DNA from: Pseudomonadota bacterium
GTDB lineage: Bacteria > Desulfobacterota > Desulfovibrionia > Desulfovibrionales > Desulfomicrobiaceae
DNA length: 64,000 bases
NCBI GenBank assembly: GCA_018902545.1
Contig: JAHIQM010000011.1
Span: 1-64,000, forward strand
Reading direction: 5' to 3'
Each line of letters opens with the position of its first letter. The first letter of the stretch is position 1. Both the position numbers and the translations under genes were made by a program. Below the pieces are notes generated by a model. The model was not told the origin of the DNA. It saw nothing but the letters and a program-made list of their open reading frames with translations, and made no database searches. Positions 10,982 through 22,157 of this stretch are shown one piece after another.

Positions 10982-12241
10982 ATGAACCTGGAATCAGATA
11001 TGCGCGATCTGGCCGCCTCGGCGAAGAGCGCTTCAAGGAAACTGGCCACGGCCACGGGACTTGAGCGCAACAAGGCACTTCTGGTGCTGGCCGACCTGCT
11101 TCACGAGTCGCGCCGGGAGATTTTTGAGGCCAATGCCCGCGACCTGGACGCCGCCCGCGCGGGTGGACTGGACGAGGCACGCATCGATCGCCTGCGCATC
11201 ACCGACGACGGCATCGATTCCATGGCCGGGGCTTGCAGGCACGTAGCCGCGCTGTCCGACCCGGTGGGGGAGGTCGAGGGCATGATCAAGCGTCCCAACG
11301 GCCTGCTGGTCGGGCGTATGCGCATCCCTCTGGGCGTCATTGCAATTATTTATGAATCCCGGCCCAACGTGACCATCGACGCGGCCATTCTCTGCCTCAA
11401 GGCCGGCAACAGCGTCATCCTGCGCGGCGGGTCCGAGGCCCATCATTCCAACCAAATCCTGGGCGGCCTGCTGCGCCGGGCCCTGGACGCGGCCGGACTG
11501 CCCGAAGGCTGTGTGCAGGTCGTCCCGACCACGGATCGCGCTGCGGTCAAGCACCTGCTGGCCCTGGACGAATTCATCGACGTGGTCATCCCGCGCGGCG
11601 GTGAGGGGCTCATCCGCGCCGTAGTCAAGGATGCGACCATGCCAGTCCTCAAGCACTACAAGGGGGTCTGCCACATTTACGTCCACAAGGATGCCGACCA
11701 GCAACAGGCCCTGGCCATCATCGAGAATGCCAAGGTGCAGCGTCCCGGCGTCTGCAACGCCCTGGAGTGCCTGCTCGTTCACGAGGGAGCGGCGCGGGAA
11801 TTCCTGCCCCGCCTGGCAGACAGTCTGGCCCCTCTGGGCGTGACTTTCCGTGCCTGCCCCCGTTCCCTGCCGCTCCTGGGCGCTGCGGCCGCGCCCGCCG
11901 AGAGCGATGATTTCGGGCGCGAATTCCTGTCCCTTATTCTGGCGGTGAAGGTCGTATCCACTCAGGCTGAAGCCGAGGAGCATATCGCGCGCTATGGATC
12001 GGGACATTCCGAAGCCATTCTGACCCGTACCCATGAACGCGCCATGCGGTTTTTGCGCACCGTGGACGCCTCCTGCGTGCTCATCAACGCCTCCACCCGG
12101 TTCAACGACGGCGGGGAGCTGGGCCTGGGAGCCGAGATCGGCATCAGCACCTCGAAGATCCACTCCTACGGCCCCATGGGCGTCAAGGAGCTGACCAGCC
12201 TCAAGTTCATCGTCTTCGGCGAAGGGCAGGTGCGTGGCTAG
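10982..12241 (+). CDS. proA: Glutamate-5-semialdehyde dehydrogenase
   Basis: Full-length ProA signature (NVTIDAAILCLKAGNSVILRGGSEA; VQRPGVCNALE). Confidence 0.95.
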   Translation: MNLESDMRDLAASAKSASRKLATATGLERNKALLVLADLLHESRREIFEANARDLDAARAGGLDEARIDRLRITDDGIDSMAGACRHVAALSDPVGEVEGMIKRPNGLLVGRMRIPLGVIAIIYESRPNVTIDAAILCLKAGNSVILRGGSEAHHSNQILGGLLRRALDAAGLPEGCVQVVPTTDRAAVKHLLALDEFIDVVIPRGGEGLIRAVVKDATMPVLKHYKGVCHIYVHKDADQQQALAIIENAKVQRPGVCNALECLLVHEGAAREFLPRLADSLAPLGVTFRACPRSLPLLGAAAAPAESDDFGREFLSLILAVKVVSTQAEAEEHIARYGSGHSEAILTRTHERAMRFLRTVDASCVLINASTRFNDGGELGLGAEIGISTSKIHSYGPMGVKELTSLKFIVFGEGQVRG

Positions 12242-12908
12242 CCCGTTTTCGGGGATGGTGGGCATTCTCGGGGGGTCTTTCAACCCTGTGCACAACGGCC
12301 ATCTGCGCATGGCCATCGAGGCCCGGGAGGCGCTTGACCTTGCGCGGGTCGACCTGCTGCCCGCCAAGGTCCCGCCGCACAAGGGCAAGGCTGGCCTGCT
12401 CGATTTCGGGCGGCGCCTGACCCTTCTGCGACTGGCAGTTGAAGGGGTGGCCGGGCTTGACGTGTGCGCCCTGGAGGGCGAGATGCCCGTGCCGTCCTAT
12501 TCCCATGCGACTTTGACGCGCCTGCACGAGTTGTTTCCGTCCACGGATTTCGTTTTTGTCCTCGGCAGCCCGGATTTTTTGACGTTGCCTGATTGGCGAA
12601 AAGGACTTGAGTTGCCGCTCCTGAGCGACATTGCCGTGGTGGACCGCCTTGGCCTTGCGCAGGACGCGGTGGACCGTTTTCTGGACATGCACTGGGACTG
12701 GCGAGAGGAAGGACCGGGAGTGCGGCGCATTGCCGGGGGCCACAGGGTCGTGCTGGCGACCATGGCCCGCCTGGATGTCAGCGCGAGTCTGGTGCGCGAA
12801 AAATTCTGCGCGGGGCTTGAAATCAGCGGCCTTGTGCCCGACGCGGTCCGGGAGCGGATGCGGGCCGAGCCCCATGTGTTTAGGGACTGCTGGAACCTGT
12901 CATCTTAA
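12234..12908 (+). CDS. nadD: Nicotinate-nucleotide adenylyltransferase
   Basis: GILGGSFNPVHNGHLRMA nucleotidyltransferase motif; overlaps proA stop by 8 nt. Confidence 0.9.
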   Translation: MASPFSGMVGILGGSFNPVHNGHLRMAIEAREALDLARVDLLPAKVPPHKGKAGLLDFGRRLTLLRLAVEGVAGLDVCALEGEMPVPSYSHATLTRLHELFPSTDFVFVLGSPDFLTLPDWRKGLELPLLSDIAVVDRLGLAQDAVDRFLDMHWDWREEGPGVRRIAGGHRVVLATMARLDVSASLVREKFCAGLEISGLVPDAVRERMRAEPHVFRDCWNLSS

Positions 12909-12919
12909 AAGGAGGAAAC

Positions 12920-13222
12920 ATGGTTGGACATATCGTGATGTGGAAACTCAAGGAAAGCGCCGAAGGCCGCAGCGCGGCGGAAAATGCGAAGATCATGAAA
13001 GACATGCTCGGGGCGTTGCCGGGGCTCATTCCCGAGCTGCGCACCCTGGTGGTCAGCACGGACATTTTTGCCTCCGCGCCGGAGACCGAGGTGGTTCTGT
13101 ATACGGTCTTCGATTCTCCCGAAGACCTGCAGGTCTACCAGGTCCATCCGGAGCATAAGAAGTGCGTAACCTTTGTTTCCGCCGTGGCCGCCGAGAGACG
13201 CGTGGTGGACTACATTTTCTGA
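12920..13222 (+). CDS. Dabb (stress-responsive alpha/beta barrel) domain protein
   Basis: MVGHIVMWKLKESAEG... Dabb-like; RBS aaaaggaggaa. Confidence 0.8.
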   Translation: MVGHIVMWKLKESAEGRSAAENAKIMKDMLGALPGLIPELRTLVVSTDIFASAPETEVVLYTVFDSPEDLQVYQVHPEHKKCVTFVSAVAAERRVVDYIF

Positions 13223-13237
13223 GGCCGTTCAAGGCTC

Positions 13238-13284
13238 CGCCCAACGAAAAACCCCCGCTCAGAGCGGGGGTTTTTCGTTGGGCG
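13238..13284. terminator. Bidirectional rho-independent terminator between convergent genes
   Basis: Near-perfect inverted repeat cgcccaacgaaaaacccccgct / agcgggggtttttcgttgggcg. Confidence 0.9.
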
Positions 13285-13285
13285 C

Positions 13286-13768
13286 CTAGCTGGCGAGCAG
13301 GGCTACCGTGATTTGCTTCTTGCCGAACTGCCTGGCCTGGTCCGTGTCCGGGAAGAAGATGTCCATGCGCTGGGTGTAGCGCTTGCTCATCAGGTCGGCG
13401 ATCTCAAAGATCCCGTGACCCTTGACGTAGACCTTTTTGCCGAAGACCCATCCTTCATCGAACAGGTCGCGGCTGACGGCGACTATGCCGGGCCGGACCT
13501 TGCCCATGCTGGCCGTGGTAAACGGGTCTGGGCCGCATTCCTCGATGGTCGGGCTGTAGGCCGTGACGGTCACTTCCTTGACCCACATATTCCTGAGCTC
13601 CGCCACCTGGCGGGCCAGTTCCAGTCGTTCCTCGTCGAGCGCCGTTAGTTTGGCGCCGTAGTATCCGCTTGCCTCCATCCTGGTTCCGTTGTGGGCGGCG
13701 AAGCCCACAAGGACGGAGAGCATGGCGAAAAAAAGCGAGGTGACGACAAATGCACCATGACTATTCAT
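13286..13768 (-). CDS. 3D domain-containing protein
   Basis: VTAYSPTIEECGPDPFTTASMGKVRPGIVAVSRDLF and KVYVKGHGIFEIADLM. Confidence 0.75.
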   Translation of the reverse strand: MNSHGAFVVTSLFFAMLSVLVGFAAHNGTRMEASGYYGAKLTALDEERLELARQVAELRNMWVKEVTVTAYSPTIEECGPDPFTTASMGKVRPGIVAVSRDLFDEGWVFGKKVYVKGHGIFEIADLMSKRYTQRMDIFFPDTDQARQFGKKQITVALLAS

Positions 13769-13989
13769 GTGCGTACCTCATGCTGTTTGGGGTGATGCTG
13801 CCGGCGACGGGAGAGGGGAGGGTGAGCCGAAGAGAATGGAACGGGATAATGCCGGCCGCATGGATAAAAGAGTTCATAACAGTTGAGGTCTCTACCTGAT
13901 GAGGGCCAAGGATGCAACCCCTGATCGCCTTGTCTGTCCGGCAGAGGTGTCCCGGAATAAATATTATTTTATTCCGGGGCATTGCATTG

Positions 13990-14466
13990 TCATTCGGGCG
14001 CCTGGGTCGTAAACCGCAGAGCCAGAGAATTGATGCAGTAACGCAATCCAGTGGGGGCTGGTCCATCGGGAAATACATGTCCCAGGTGGCCGTCACACAC
14101 GGCGCAGAGCACCTCCGTGCGGACCATGAACCACGATCTGTCCTCATGCGTTGCGATATGCGTTTCACCCACCGGCTGGAAGAAGCTGGGCCAGCCCGTC
14201 CCGGAATCGAATTTCGCGTCGGAGCTGAAAAGCGGGTTGTCGCAGCCGGCGCAGACATAGGTTCCGTTGTGGTGATGGTCGTTGTATTCTCCGCTGAAAG
14301 CGGGCTCGGTGCCTTTTTGGCGCAGCACCTTATATTGTTCGGGGCTCAGGATTTCGCGCCACTGGGCATCGGTCTTGATTATTTTTTCCATGGATTGTCC
14401 TCCCATCGGCCACATCAGGATCAGGGCCAGGATCAGAAGCGAACGGATTGTTGTGCGATAGTGCAT
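13990..14466 (-). CDS. msrB: Peptide-methionine (R)-S-oxide reductase, exported
   Basis: [38 protein letters not shown]; signal-peptide-like N-terminus. Confidence 0.9.
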   Translation of the reverse strand: MHYRTTIRSLLILALILMWPMGGQSMEKIIKTDAQWREILSPEQYKVLRQKGTEPAFSGEYNDHHHNGTYVCAGCDNPLFSSDAKFDSGTGWPSFFQPVGETHIATHEDRSWFMVRTEVLCAVCDGHLGHVFPDGPAPTGLRYCINSLALRFTTQAPE

Positions 14467-14592
14467 GCTTTCTCTCCTTTTCCAGGCAGGTAAGGCCTGT
14501 GCGGAAGCTGTAAAGGAGCTGGTTTCACTCGACGATCTTTTATGCTAGCTTTCATCAACCCAACGACACAGATATAAGAGTTTTGAGGAGGC

Positions 14593-17046
14593 ATGATGAC
14601 GAATCCGGACAGCTCTCAGCACGTGAATTCCCTGAAAGACGACATACAGCGGCATGTGGCCCTGACCCTGGGCAGCGACCCCTTTCCTCCGCGCAAGGAG
14701 CGCTATTATCTCGGCCTGTGCTACAGCGTGCGTGACCGCCTGCTCGAAAAATGGCTGGAAACCCAGCGCTCATATTACGACTCCATCACCAAGCGTGTCT
14801 ATTACATGTCCTTGGAATTTCTGCCCGGACGTTTCCTGATGAATTACATCCAGGCGCTGGGACTGGAGGAGGAATGCCGCGAGGCGGTGCGCGATTTCGG
14901 TCTGGACCTGGACGAACTGCTGGAAGAGGAATGGAATCCGGGTCTGGGCAATGGCGGCCTGGGCCGGTTGGCCTCTTGCTACATGGATTCCATGGCAACC
15001 TGCAAAATTCCCGGTTACGGTTACGGAATCCTCTACGATTACGGCATCTTCTACCAAACCATTGTCAACGGCTACCAGCATGAGGGCTGCGACAACTGGC
15101 TGCGGCAGGAATCGCCGTGGGTACTCAGACGTGGGCACTTCATGTTCCGAATCAATTTCTACGGACGCAGCGAAGCCTACGAGGACAGCGCCGGCCACGA
15201 ACGGTTCCGCTGGGTGGATACGGAGTCGGTCATGGCCATGGCCTGTGACATCATGGTGCCCGGCTACAAAAATGCCCATGTGGTCAATATGCGCCTGTGG
15301 AAGGCCATCTCCACCCGCGATTTCGAACTGGAGCATTTCAATCGTGGAGATTACATCGGCGCGGTTCAATCCAAAGTCGAGAGCGAGAACATCTCCAAGG
15401 TCCTCTATCCCAACGACCAGAGCCCGCGCGGCAAGGAGCTGCGGCTTCGGCAGCAGTATTTCTTTGTGGCCGCGACTTTTCAGGACATCCTGCGCCGGTT
15501 CCGCAAGAACAACTACTCCTCGTTTGACTGCTTTCCGGACCAGGTTTCGGTGCAACTCAACGATACTCACCCGGCCATCAGCATCGCCGAACTGATGCGC
15601 ATCCTGGTCGACGAGGAGGCCCTGACCTGGGAGTCCGCGTGGTCCATCTGCCAGAAGACCTTTTCCTACACCAATCACACCGTACTGCCCGAAGCCCTGG
15701 AAACCTGGTCCGTGGAGCTCATCGGACGCATGTTGCCCCGGCATCTGCAGATCATTTTCGAGATCAACCGCCGCTTCCTCGACGATGTGGGCAAGCGCTT
15801 TCCCGGCCGCGTGGATCTGCAGCGCACCCTTTCGCTCATCGCCGAAGGCGGCGAGAAACAGGTGCGCATGGCCCACCTGGCCATTGTCGGCAGCCATACC
15901 GTCAACGGCGTGGCGGAACTGCATTCGCAGATTCTGCAGACCCGGTTGTTCAAGGATTTCCACCATCTCTATCCGGGCAAGTTCACCAACGTCACCAACG
16001 GAATCACCCCCAGGCGTTGGCTGATGCAGGCCAACCCGTCCCTGTCGGAGCTCATCACCTCGGTTATCGGCGACGAGTGGACGCACGACCTCTCAAGGCT
16101 CACGGACCTGACCGCCTACGCCGACGATACGGAATTCCAGCAGCGCTGGCAGGAGGTGCGCAGGCGCAACAAAAAGCTCCTGGCCCGCTACGTGCTTCGT
16201 AAACTTGGGGTCGGCATCAACCCGTCAACGCTTTTCGACATGCACATCAAGCGCATCCACGAGTACAAGCGGCAGGTGCTCAATGTCCTGCACGTCATCA
16301 CCCTCTACAACCGCATCCGTTCGGAGAGTCGCGAGCACCATGTTCCGCGTACGGTATTCTTCGCCGGCAAGGCCGCTCCGGGCTACGTTCTGGCCAAGCT
16401 GATCATAAAACTCATCAATTCGGTGGGGCAGGCCGTCAACGCAGATTCGGCCGTGGGCAATCTTCTGCGGGTCGCCTTTTTGCCCAACTACTGCGTTTCG
16501 CAGGCGGAAACCCTCATCCCGGCGGCGGACCTGTCCGAGCAGATCTCCACGGCAGGCATGGAAGCTTCCGGCACGGGCAACATGAAGTTCGCCCTCAACG
16601 GGGCGCTGACCATTGGCACCCTGGACGGTGCGAACATTGAAATCAGGGAAGTGGTGGGAGAGGACAATTTCTTCCTCTTCGGCCACACGGAGGAGGAAGT
16701 GCAGAAGTTGCACGCCAATGGGTACGACCCCGTGCGCATCTACGAGAACAACATCGAGCTCAAGAAGGCCCTGGACATGATCGCCACCGGGCATTTCTCG
16801 CCGGAGGCCCCGGACCTGTTCAGGCCCATCGTGGATTCGCTCCTGGCCCACGGCGACTATTATCTGGTCCTGTCCGACTACGAGCACTACATGGAGGCTC
16901 AGGCACGCGTCTGCACCGCCTACGAGGACATCCGTCGGTGGACGCGCATGTCCATCCTGAACACCGCCAACATGGGGAAATTCTCCAGCGACCGCTCCAT
17001 CATGGAGTACGCCAAAAACATCTGGAAAGTTTCCCCCCTGACCTGA
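14593..17046 (+). CDS. glgP: Glycogen/alpha-glucan phosphorylase
   Basis: Full-length phosphorylase; PLP motif EASGTGNMKFALNGALTIGTLDGAN. Confidence 0.95.
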   Translation: MMTNPDSSQHVNSLKDDIQRHVALTLGSDPFPPRKERYYLGLCYSVRDRLLEKWLETQRSYYDSITKRVYYMSLEFLPGRFLMNYIQALGLEEECREAVRDFGLDLDELLEEEWNPGLGNGGLGRLASCYMDSMATCKIPGYGYGILYDYGIFYQTIVNGYQHEGCDNWLRQESPWVLRRGHFMFRINFYGRSEAYEDSAGHERFRWVDTESVMAMACDIMVPGYKNAHVVNMRLWKAISTRDFELEHFNRGDYIGAVQSKVESENISKVLYPNDQSPRGKELRLRQQYFFVAATFQDILRRFRKNNYSSFDCFPDQVSVQLNDTHPAISIAELMRILVDEEALTWESAWSICQKTFSYTNHTVLPEALETWSVELIGRMLPRHLQIIFEINRRFLDDVGKRFPGRVDLQRTLSLIAEGGEKQVRMAHLAIVGSHTVNGVAELHSQILQTRLFKDFHHLYPGKFTNVTNGITPRRWLMQANPSLSELITSVIGDEWTHDLSRLTDLTAYADDTEFQQRWQEVRRRNKKLLARYVLRKLGVGINPSTLFDMHIKRIHEYKRQVLNVLHVITLYNRIRSESREHHVPRTVFFAGKAAPGYVLAKLIIKLINSVGQAVNADSAVGNLLRVAFLPNYCVSQAETLIPAADLSEQISTAGMEASGTGNMKFALNGALTIGTLDGANIEIREVVGEDNFFLFGHTEEEVQKLHANGYDPVRIYENNIELKKALDMIATGHFSPEAPDLFRPIVDSLLAHGDYYLVLSDYEHYMEAQARVCTAYEDIRRWTRMSILNTANMGKFSSDRSIMEYAKNIWKVSPLT

Positions 17047-17055
17047 TTGCGCAGC

Positions 17056-18297
17056 TCAGGCGCCTTGGCCCACGTCCAGTATGGACGCGGCCCAGGCGCC
17101 TGCCTCGCAGTGCATCCGGCGCATGGTCCCCTGCTCCAGATTCAGCTCCTGCAGTACCTTGTCCAGGCTTTCTTCGTCGTGGTCCTCAAAGGCGAGCATG
17201 AGCGCGATGAGCGGCATGTATTCCGTGGTGTTTTCGCCTCGCAGAGCCTTCTTCTGCGCGTCGTTCAGCGGCAGAAAGGCCAGAGCATCAGTCATGGGGA
17301 TACCCAGGATGGCGTCGAGGAGCGAAAACATGCCCAGCAGAAACATCTCGTCAGGCTTGAAATCCCAGTAGTCGTGCCTGGCCACGGTCTGTTCCAGGAA
17401 TTTACCCCTCCACAGCGACAGGTGAAGCAGTTCCGTCTGCACCTCGCCCTGGGCTATGTCCGCCAGCAGCACGGCGCGCAGCCAGTTGCGCACGTTGATC
17501 CAGCCGAGGAGGGTGATGGCCTGGCGGATGGAGTCGATCTTGCGCATGAACCCGAAGGTCGGGGAGTTCAGATAGGTCAGCAGGCGGTAGGAAAGGCTGA
17601 CGTCGGCCTGGATGGTCCGGGCCAGGAGGTCGAGATCGGGCGACTCGTCTTCGATGACGCGCAGGATCTGCAGGCGCGAATTCTGGTGCGAGGACAGCTT
17701 CTTGCCGGGAATGATCTCCGGGGTTTTGAAGAAACGCCCCTGAAACAGGGTGACGCCGAGGCGTTGCAAGCTCTCCAGTTCCTCTCTGGAGGTCACGTTG
17801 CGCGCGATGACGGTCTTGCCGCCGGGGATTGCGCCAAGCTCTGCGCCAAGTTCCGGGGAGGACAGGCAGAGCACGGCGGCCATGTCCATGACCTCAGACG
17901 CGGGCGTGAGGCGTGAGTTCCATTCCAGGGCGATGGTGTGCCCGTCGGCCGCCATCTGTTCCAAGGCCGGTAGCAGGCCGGGGTCGTTCTGCTGTTCAGC
18001 GCTGATGAGGATGGCCGAGGACTGGGAGGGGAAGGCGTAGGGAACCTGCTTGTACAGCTGCTCCCGAGTATAGGAGAGCAGAATTTTCTTGTTGCGGGCC
18101 AGGATGGTGTTCAGGCCGATGTAGTCGCCGGAAATGACCGCCGCCCCTACGTTCGTCTGTGGCACGTCTGGGTGCGGACCAGAGGTCAGGCTCGCGGTGG
18201 TCTGGATTTCGTAGCCCCACACTGTCTTGGCCGCAGTGAAAATCGGGTTTCGGGTCAGCAGATGCAGGTTGGTTGGACTCGATTCAACTGCAGGCAT
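17056..18297 (-). CDS. EAL-like/HDOD domain signalling protein
   Basis: N-terminal degenerate EAL-like region then HDOD-like SYRLLTYLNSPTFGFMRKIDSIRQAITLLGWINVRNWL. Confidence 0.75.
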   Translation of the reverse strand: MPAVESSPTNLHLLTRNPIFTAAKTVWGYEIQTTASLTSGPHPDVPQTNVGAAVISGDYIGLNTILARNKKILLSYTREQLYKQVPYAFPSQSSAILISAEQQNDPGLLPALEQMAADGHTIALEWNSRLTPASEVMDMAAVLCLSSPELGAELGAIPGGKTVIARNVTSREELESLQRLGVTLFQGRFFKTPEIIPGKKLSSHQNSRLQILRVIEDESPDLDLLARTIQADVSLSYRLLTYLNSPTFGFMRKIDSIRQAITLLGWINVRNWLRAVLLADIAQGEVQTELLHLSLWRGKFLEQTVARHDYWDFKPDEMFLLGMFSLLDAILGIPMTDALAFLPLNDAQKKALRGENTTEYMPLIALMLAFEDHDEESLDKVLQELNLEQGTMRRMHCEAGAWAASILDVGQGA

Positions 18298-18628
18298 GGT
18301 CGGCTCCGGGTTGGTGTGGTGGTGTACAGCGCTTCTAGCAGTTTCGTGCCCATTTTTGAACTTTTATTTACGGTACTTTTCTCTTTGTTAACATTTATGT
18401 GCATGATTCGTGGGCCCATTGCGGGCCGGATTGTTTCGCCATCACTGTTTTTCACGCATCCCGAGTCATGACGCGGCTCGCGCCGGGTGGTTCATATTGG
18501 ACAATGGTTAACAAAATTGTAATTTAATTCCCGATATAATCGCCATGGACGGGATTGCATATTTCAAAAATGTAATCTATTTAGTTCTCATGTCGAGCCC
18601 ATTTCAATATTTCAGGTAGTTATGGGTG

Positions 18629-18644
18629 TGGCATCTGAATTGCT
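18629..18644 (+). promoter_or_regulatory. Candidate sigma54 (-24/-12) promoter
   Basis: TGGCAT-N5-TTGCT, 69 nt upstream of the glutamine synthetase ATG. Confidence 0.5.
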
Positions 18645-18712
18645 TGTATCTGTGCAGATGTAATCATGGATCAATGTTCAAAAGCATACATTAACTTGTC
18701 CTGGAGGATAAC

Positions 18713-20896
18713 ATGAACGGAATTTCGGCCCGTCGGGACGCCATCAAGGCCATCACCGATTATAAACCCATGCACGCCCCCCTTAATTTCAGCGAGGCTT
18801 CACTCACCGAGATGTTCGGCTCCAACGTGTTCAATGACCAGGTCATGCGCGAACGTCTGCCCAAGACTGTCTACAAGTCCCTGAAGAAGACCATCGAGCT
18901 GGGCGAAAAGCTGGATCCGTCCGTGGCCGATGTCGTGGCTAACACTATGAAGGATTGGGCCATCGAGAAAGGCGCCACTCACTTCACGCACGTTTTCTAT
19001 CCCCTGACCGGCCTGACCGCCGAGAAGCACGATTCCTTCCTGTCTCCGGACGGCAAGGGCGGGGCCGTGGCCGAGTTCAGCGGCAAGATGCTCATCCAGG
19101 GCGAGCCCGACGCCTCCAGTTTTCCTTCCGGCGGCCTGCGCGCAACCTTCGAAGCCCGCGGCTACACCGCCTGGGACGTTACCAGCCCGGCTTTTATCCT
19201 TGAGAACCCCAATGGCGCTTTCCTGTGCATCCCCACGGTTTTTGTATCCTGGACCGGAGAGGCTCTGGACAAGAAGACCCCGCTGCTCAGATCCCTGCAG
19301 GCGCTGAACAAGCAGGCCAAGCGCGTGCTGAAGCTTTTCGGCGTCGAGACCAAGCTGCCCATCACCTGCTACGCCGGTCCCGAGCAGGAGTATTTTCTCA
19401 TTGATCGCAACTTCGTATTCGCCCGTCCCGACCTGCTCATCGCTGGCCGCAGCCTGTTCGGCGCCAAGCCCCCCAAGGGTCAGCAGTTCGAGGATCAGTA
19501 TTTCGGAGTTACCCCGCGCAGGGTCATGTCCTTTATGATGGAAGTGGACCGCGAGCTCTTCAAGCTCGGCGTTCCGGTCAAGACCCGCCACAACGAGGTG
19601 GCCCCCAGCCAGTTCGAGATTGCTCCCGTTTACGAACAGGGCAACCTGGCCACGGACCACAACCAGCTGGTCATGACCGTGCTGCGCAGCGTGGCCAAAC
19701 GCTATGGCATGGTCTGCCTGCTGCATGAGAAACCCTTTGCCGGCATCAACGGTTCGGGCAAGCACCTCAACTATTCCATCGGCAACGACGAAGTCGGGTG
19801 CCTGTACGATCCCGGCGACACCCCGCATGATAACGCCCAGTTCCTGGTCTTCTGCGCCGCCGCCATCCGCGCCGTGCACAAGTACGGGGCCCTGTTGCGC
19901 GCCACCGTGGCCAGCGCCTCCAATGACCACCGTCTCGGCGCCAACGAGGCCCCGCCGGCCATCATGTCCGTGTATCTTGGCGAGCAGCTGACTGACGTCT
20001 TCGAGCAGTTCAAGAGGGGCGAGGTCAAGGGCTCCAAGCAGAAGGGCATCATGAACATCGGCGTTGATGTCCTGCCGCCCCTGCCCATGGATCCGGGCGA
20101 CCGCAACCGCACCAGCCCCTTCGCCTTCACCGGCAACCGCTTCGAGTTCCGCGCCGTGGGCTCCTCCATGTCTATCGCCGGTTCCCAGGTGGCCCTGAAC
20201 ACCATGATGGCCGAATCCCTGGATTTCATCGCCACGGAGCTGGAAAAGGCCACCGGCGGGAAGAAGGCCAAGTTCAACGAAGCCGTCCAGGGCCTCTTGC
20301 AGAAGATCATGATCGAGCACGAGAAGGTCATCTTCAACGGCGACGGCTATTCCGAGGAATGGCACAAGGAAGCCGAGCAGCGCGGCCTGCCCAACCTGAA
20401 GTCCACCCCCGACGCCCTGCCCATGCTGTCCGCTCCTTCGACCATCGAGCTCTTCACCAAGTACGGCGTGCTCACCGAGGCCGAACTGCGTTCCCGCGAA
20501 GAGATTTACCTTGAGCAGTACTGCAAGACCGTCGAGACCGAAGCCAACCTTGTGCTGCGCATGTCCACGACTGTCATCTTCCCGGCCTCTTTCCGCTACC
20601 AGAGCGAGTTGGCCACGGCCTGCGCCAGTCTCCAGGCCATCGGCAAGGAGTTTGGCACAACGACCCTGGATCAGCTGACCACGAACCTGCGCGCCATGCA
20701 GAAGGTCACCTACGAGCTGGAGACTTTGCTGCAAGCCGACAAGGGCGCGAGCACTTTGGAACACGCCAACTACTTCTGCAAGACCATCCTGCCCGCCATG
20801 AACGAGGTCAGGAAGCATGCCGACCTGCTGGAGACCCTGGTCGCCGACGACCTCTGGACCCTGCCCAGCTACCAGGAGATGCTTTTTATCCGCTAA
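18713..20896 (+). CDS. Glutamine synthetase type III
   Basis: About 727 aa; [55 protein letters not shown]. Confidence 0.93.
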   Translation: MNGISARRDAIKAITDYKPMHAPLNFSEASLTEMFGSNVFNDQVMRERLPKTVYKSLKKTIELGEKLDPSVADVVANTMKDWAIEKGATHFTHVFYPLTGLTAEKHDSFLSPDGKGGAVAEFSGKMLIQGEPDASSFPSGGLRATFEARGYTAWDVTSPAFILENPNGAFLCIPTVFVSWTGEALDKKTPLLRSLQALNKQAKRVLKLFGVETKLPITCYAGPEQEYFLIDRNFVFARPDLLIAGRSLFGAKPPKGQQFEDQYFGVTPRRVMSFMMEVDRELFKLGVPVKTRHNEVAPSQFEIAPVYEQGNLATDHNQLVMTVLRSVAKRYGMVCLLHEKPFAGINGSGKHLNYSIGNDEVGCLYDPGDTPHDNAQFLVFCAAAIRAVHKYGALLRATVASASNDHRLGANEAPPAIMSVYLGEQLTDVFEQFKRGEVKGSKQKGIMNIGVDVLPPLPMDPGDRNRTSPFAFTGNRFEFRAVGSSMSIAGSQVALNTMMAESLDFIATELEKATGGKKAKFNEAVQGLLQKIMIEHEKVIFNGDGYSEEWHKEAEQRGLPNLKSTPDALPMLSAPSTIELFTKYGVLTEAELRSREEIYLEQYCKTVETEANLVLRMSTTVIFPASFRYQSELATACASLQAIGKEFGTTTLDQLTTNLRAMQKVTYELETLLQADKGASTLEHANYFCKTILPAMNEVRKHADLLETLVADDLWTLPSYQEMLFIR

Positions 20897-20981
20897 CCCT
20901 TTTCCGCCGAACCGGCCTGTCGAAGCGCATCCTCCCCTCGCCAGGTTTTAGCCGAATACCGGCCGGTTCACGGATTTTTTC

Positions 20982-21006
20982 AGGCCGCCTCCGGGCGGCC
21001 TTTTTG
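20982..21006 (+). terminator. Rho-independent terminator
   Basis: aggccgcc-tccg-ggcggcct then T-run. Confidence 0.75.
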
Positions 21007-21155
21007 CGTCGTGTTGACGGAGCGGGTCCGTGTGTCTAGATATATTTGCTGCATGCAGATCTTTCGTCCAATTGCGAGCGGGGCTACACCACGTTTTTTA
21101 AGTTTTGTTTACGTGCATCGTGCGCGACTCCAAAATGACCTTACAGGAAGATTCG

Positions 21156-22151
21156 ATGAATAAATACGACGTCTACGGAATGGGCAACGCCCTGGTGGAT
21201 ATGGAATTCGAGGTGCCCGAAGCCTTTCTGGAGACCATGGGCGTGGAAAAGGGATTCATGACCCTGGTCGATGAAGAGCGACAGTTCGAGCTGCTCGAAT
21301 ATCTGCGTAGCGAGCGCAGCGTGCGTTCGGGCGGAGGATCGGCGGCCAACACGGTGGTGGCCAACGCCTTTTTGGGCGGAAAGTCCTTTTACACCTGTCT
21401 GGTCAGTAATGACGAAATGGGCGATTTCTACGCCCAGGAACTGGCTCACGCCGGGGTGGACACCAACCTGGCCGAACGCCGCGCCGCCGGTGTCACGGGC
21501 AAATGCCTGGTCATGATTACCCCCGACGCCGAGCGGACCATGAACACCTATCTGGGCATCTCCGAATCCCTGTCCGTGGCGCAGCTGTGCCCCGACGAGC
21601 TGCGCGAGTCCGAGTTCCTGTACGTGGAAGGGTATCTGGTCACTTCGCCCTCGGCCCGGCCCGCCGTGGTCGAGGCCATGAACATTGCACGCGCCGCAGG
21701 GGTCAGGACGGCTTTAAGTTTTTCCGACCCGTCCATGGTCAAGTATTTCCGCCTTGGCCTGGAGGAGATCGTCGGCGAAGGGGTGGACCTGCTGTTCTGC
21801 AATCGCGAGGAAGCGCTGCTGTGGGGCGAATGCCGCACCCTGGCCAAGGCCGTGGATGTGCTGCGGCAAAAAGCCGGGGCCTTCGTGGTTACCATGGGCG
21901 GTGAGGGGGCTCTGATCTTCGACGGATACGCCGTACACGAGATCGCTCCCTGCCCGGTCACGCCCTTGGACACCAACGGGGCCGGTGACATGTTCGCCGG
22001 AGCCTTCCTGTATGGAATCACCCATGACATGAATTACGTCCAGGCCGGTGAGTTCGCGAGCCTGGCCGCATCCAAGGTGGTTCAATCCTTCGGCCCCCGG
22101 CTGAGGCCCGAGCAGTATACTCAGGCCCTGGCCGAATTCCGGGCCCGGTAG
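21156..22151 (+). CDS. PfkB-family carbohydrate/adenosine kinase
   Basis: GGSAANTV and DTNGAGDMFAGAFLYGI motifs; start set at MNKYDVYGMGNALVDMEF. Confidence 0.88.
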   Translation: MNKYDVYGMGNALVDMEFEVPEAFLETMGVEKGFMTLVDEERQFELLEYLRSERSVRSGGGSAANTVVANAFLGGKSFYTCLVSNDEMGDFYAQELAHAGVDTNLAERRAAGVTGKCLVMITPDAERTMNTYLGISESLSVAQLCPDELRESEFLYVEGYLVTSPSARPAVVEAMNIARAAGVRTALSFSDPSMVKYFRLGLEEIVGEGVDLLFCNREEALLWGECRTLAKAVDVLRQKAGAFVVTMGGEGALIFDGYAVHEIAPCPVTPLDTNGAGDMFAGAFLYGITHDMNYVQAGEFASLAASKVVQSFGPRLRPEQYTQALAEFRAR

Positions 22152-22157
22152 CACGCC

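Noticed and set aside
14770-16086. 438-aa ORF antisense to glgP
   Set aside because: Same reason: antisense shadow of a full-length phosphorylase.
18800-20818. 672-aa ORF antisense to glutamine synthetase
   Set aside because: Codon shadow of a strongly supported gene in GC-rich DNA; low-complexity G/H/Q/E-rich translation with no domain.
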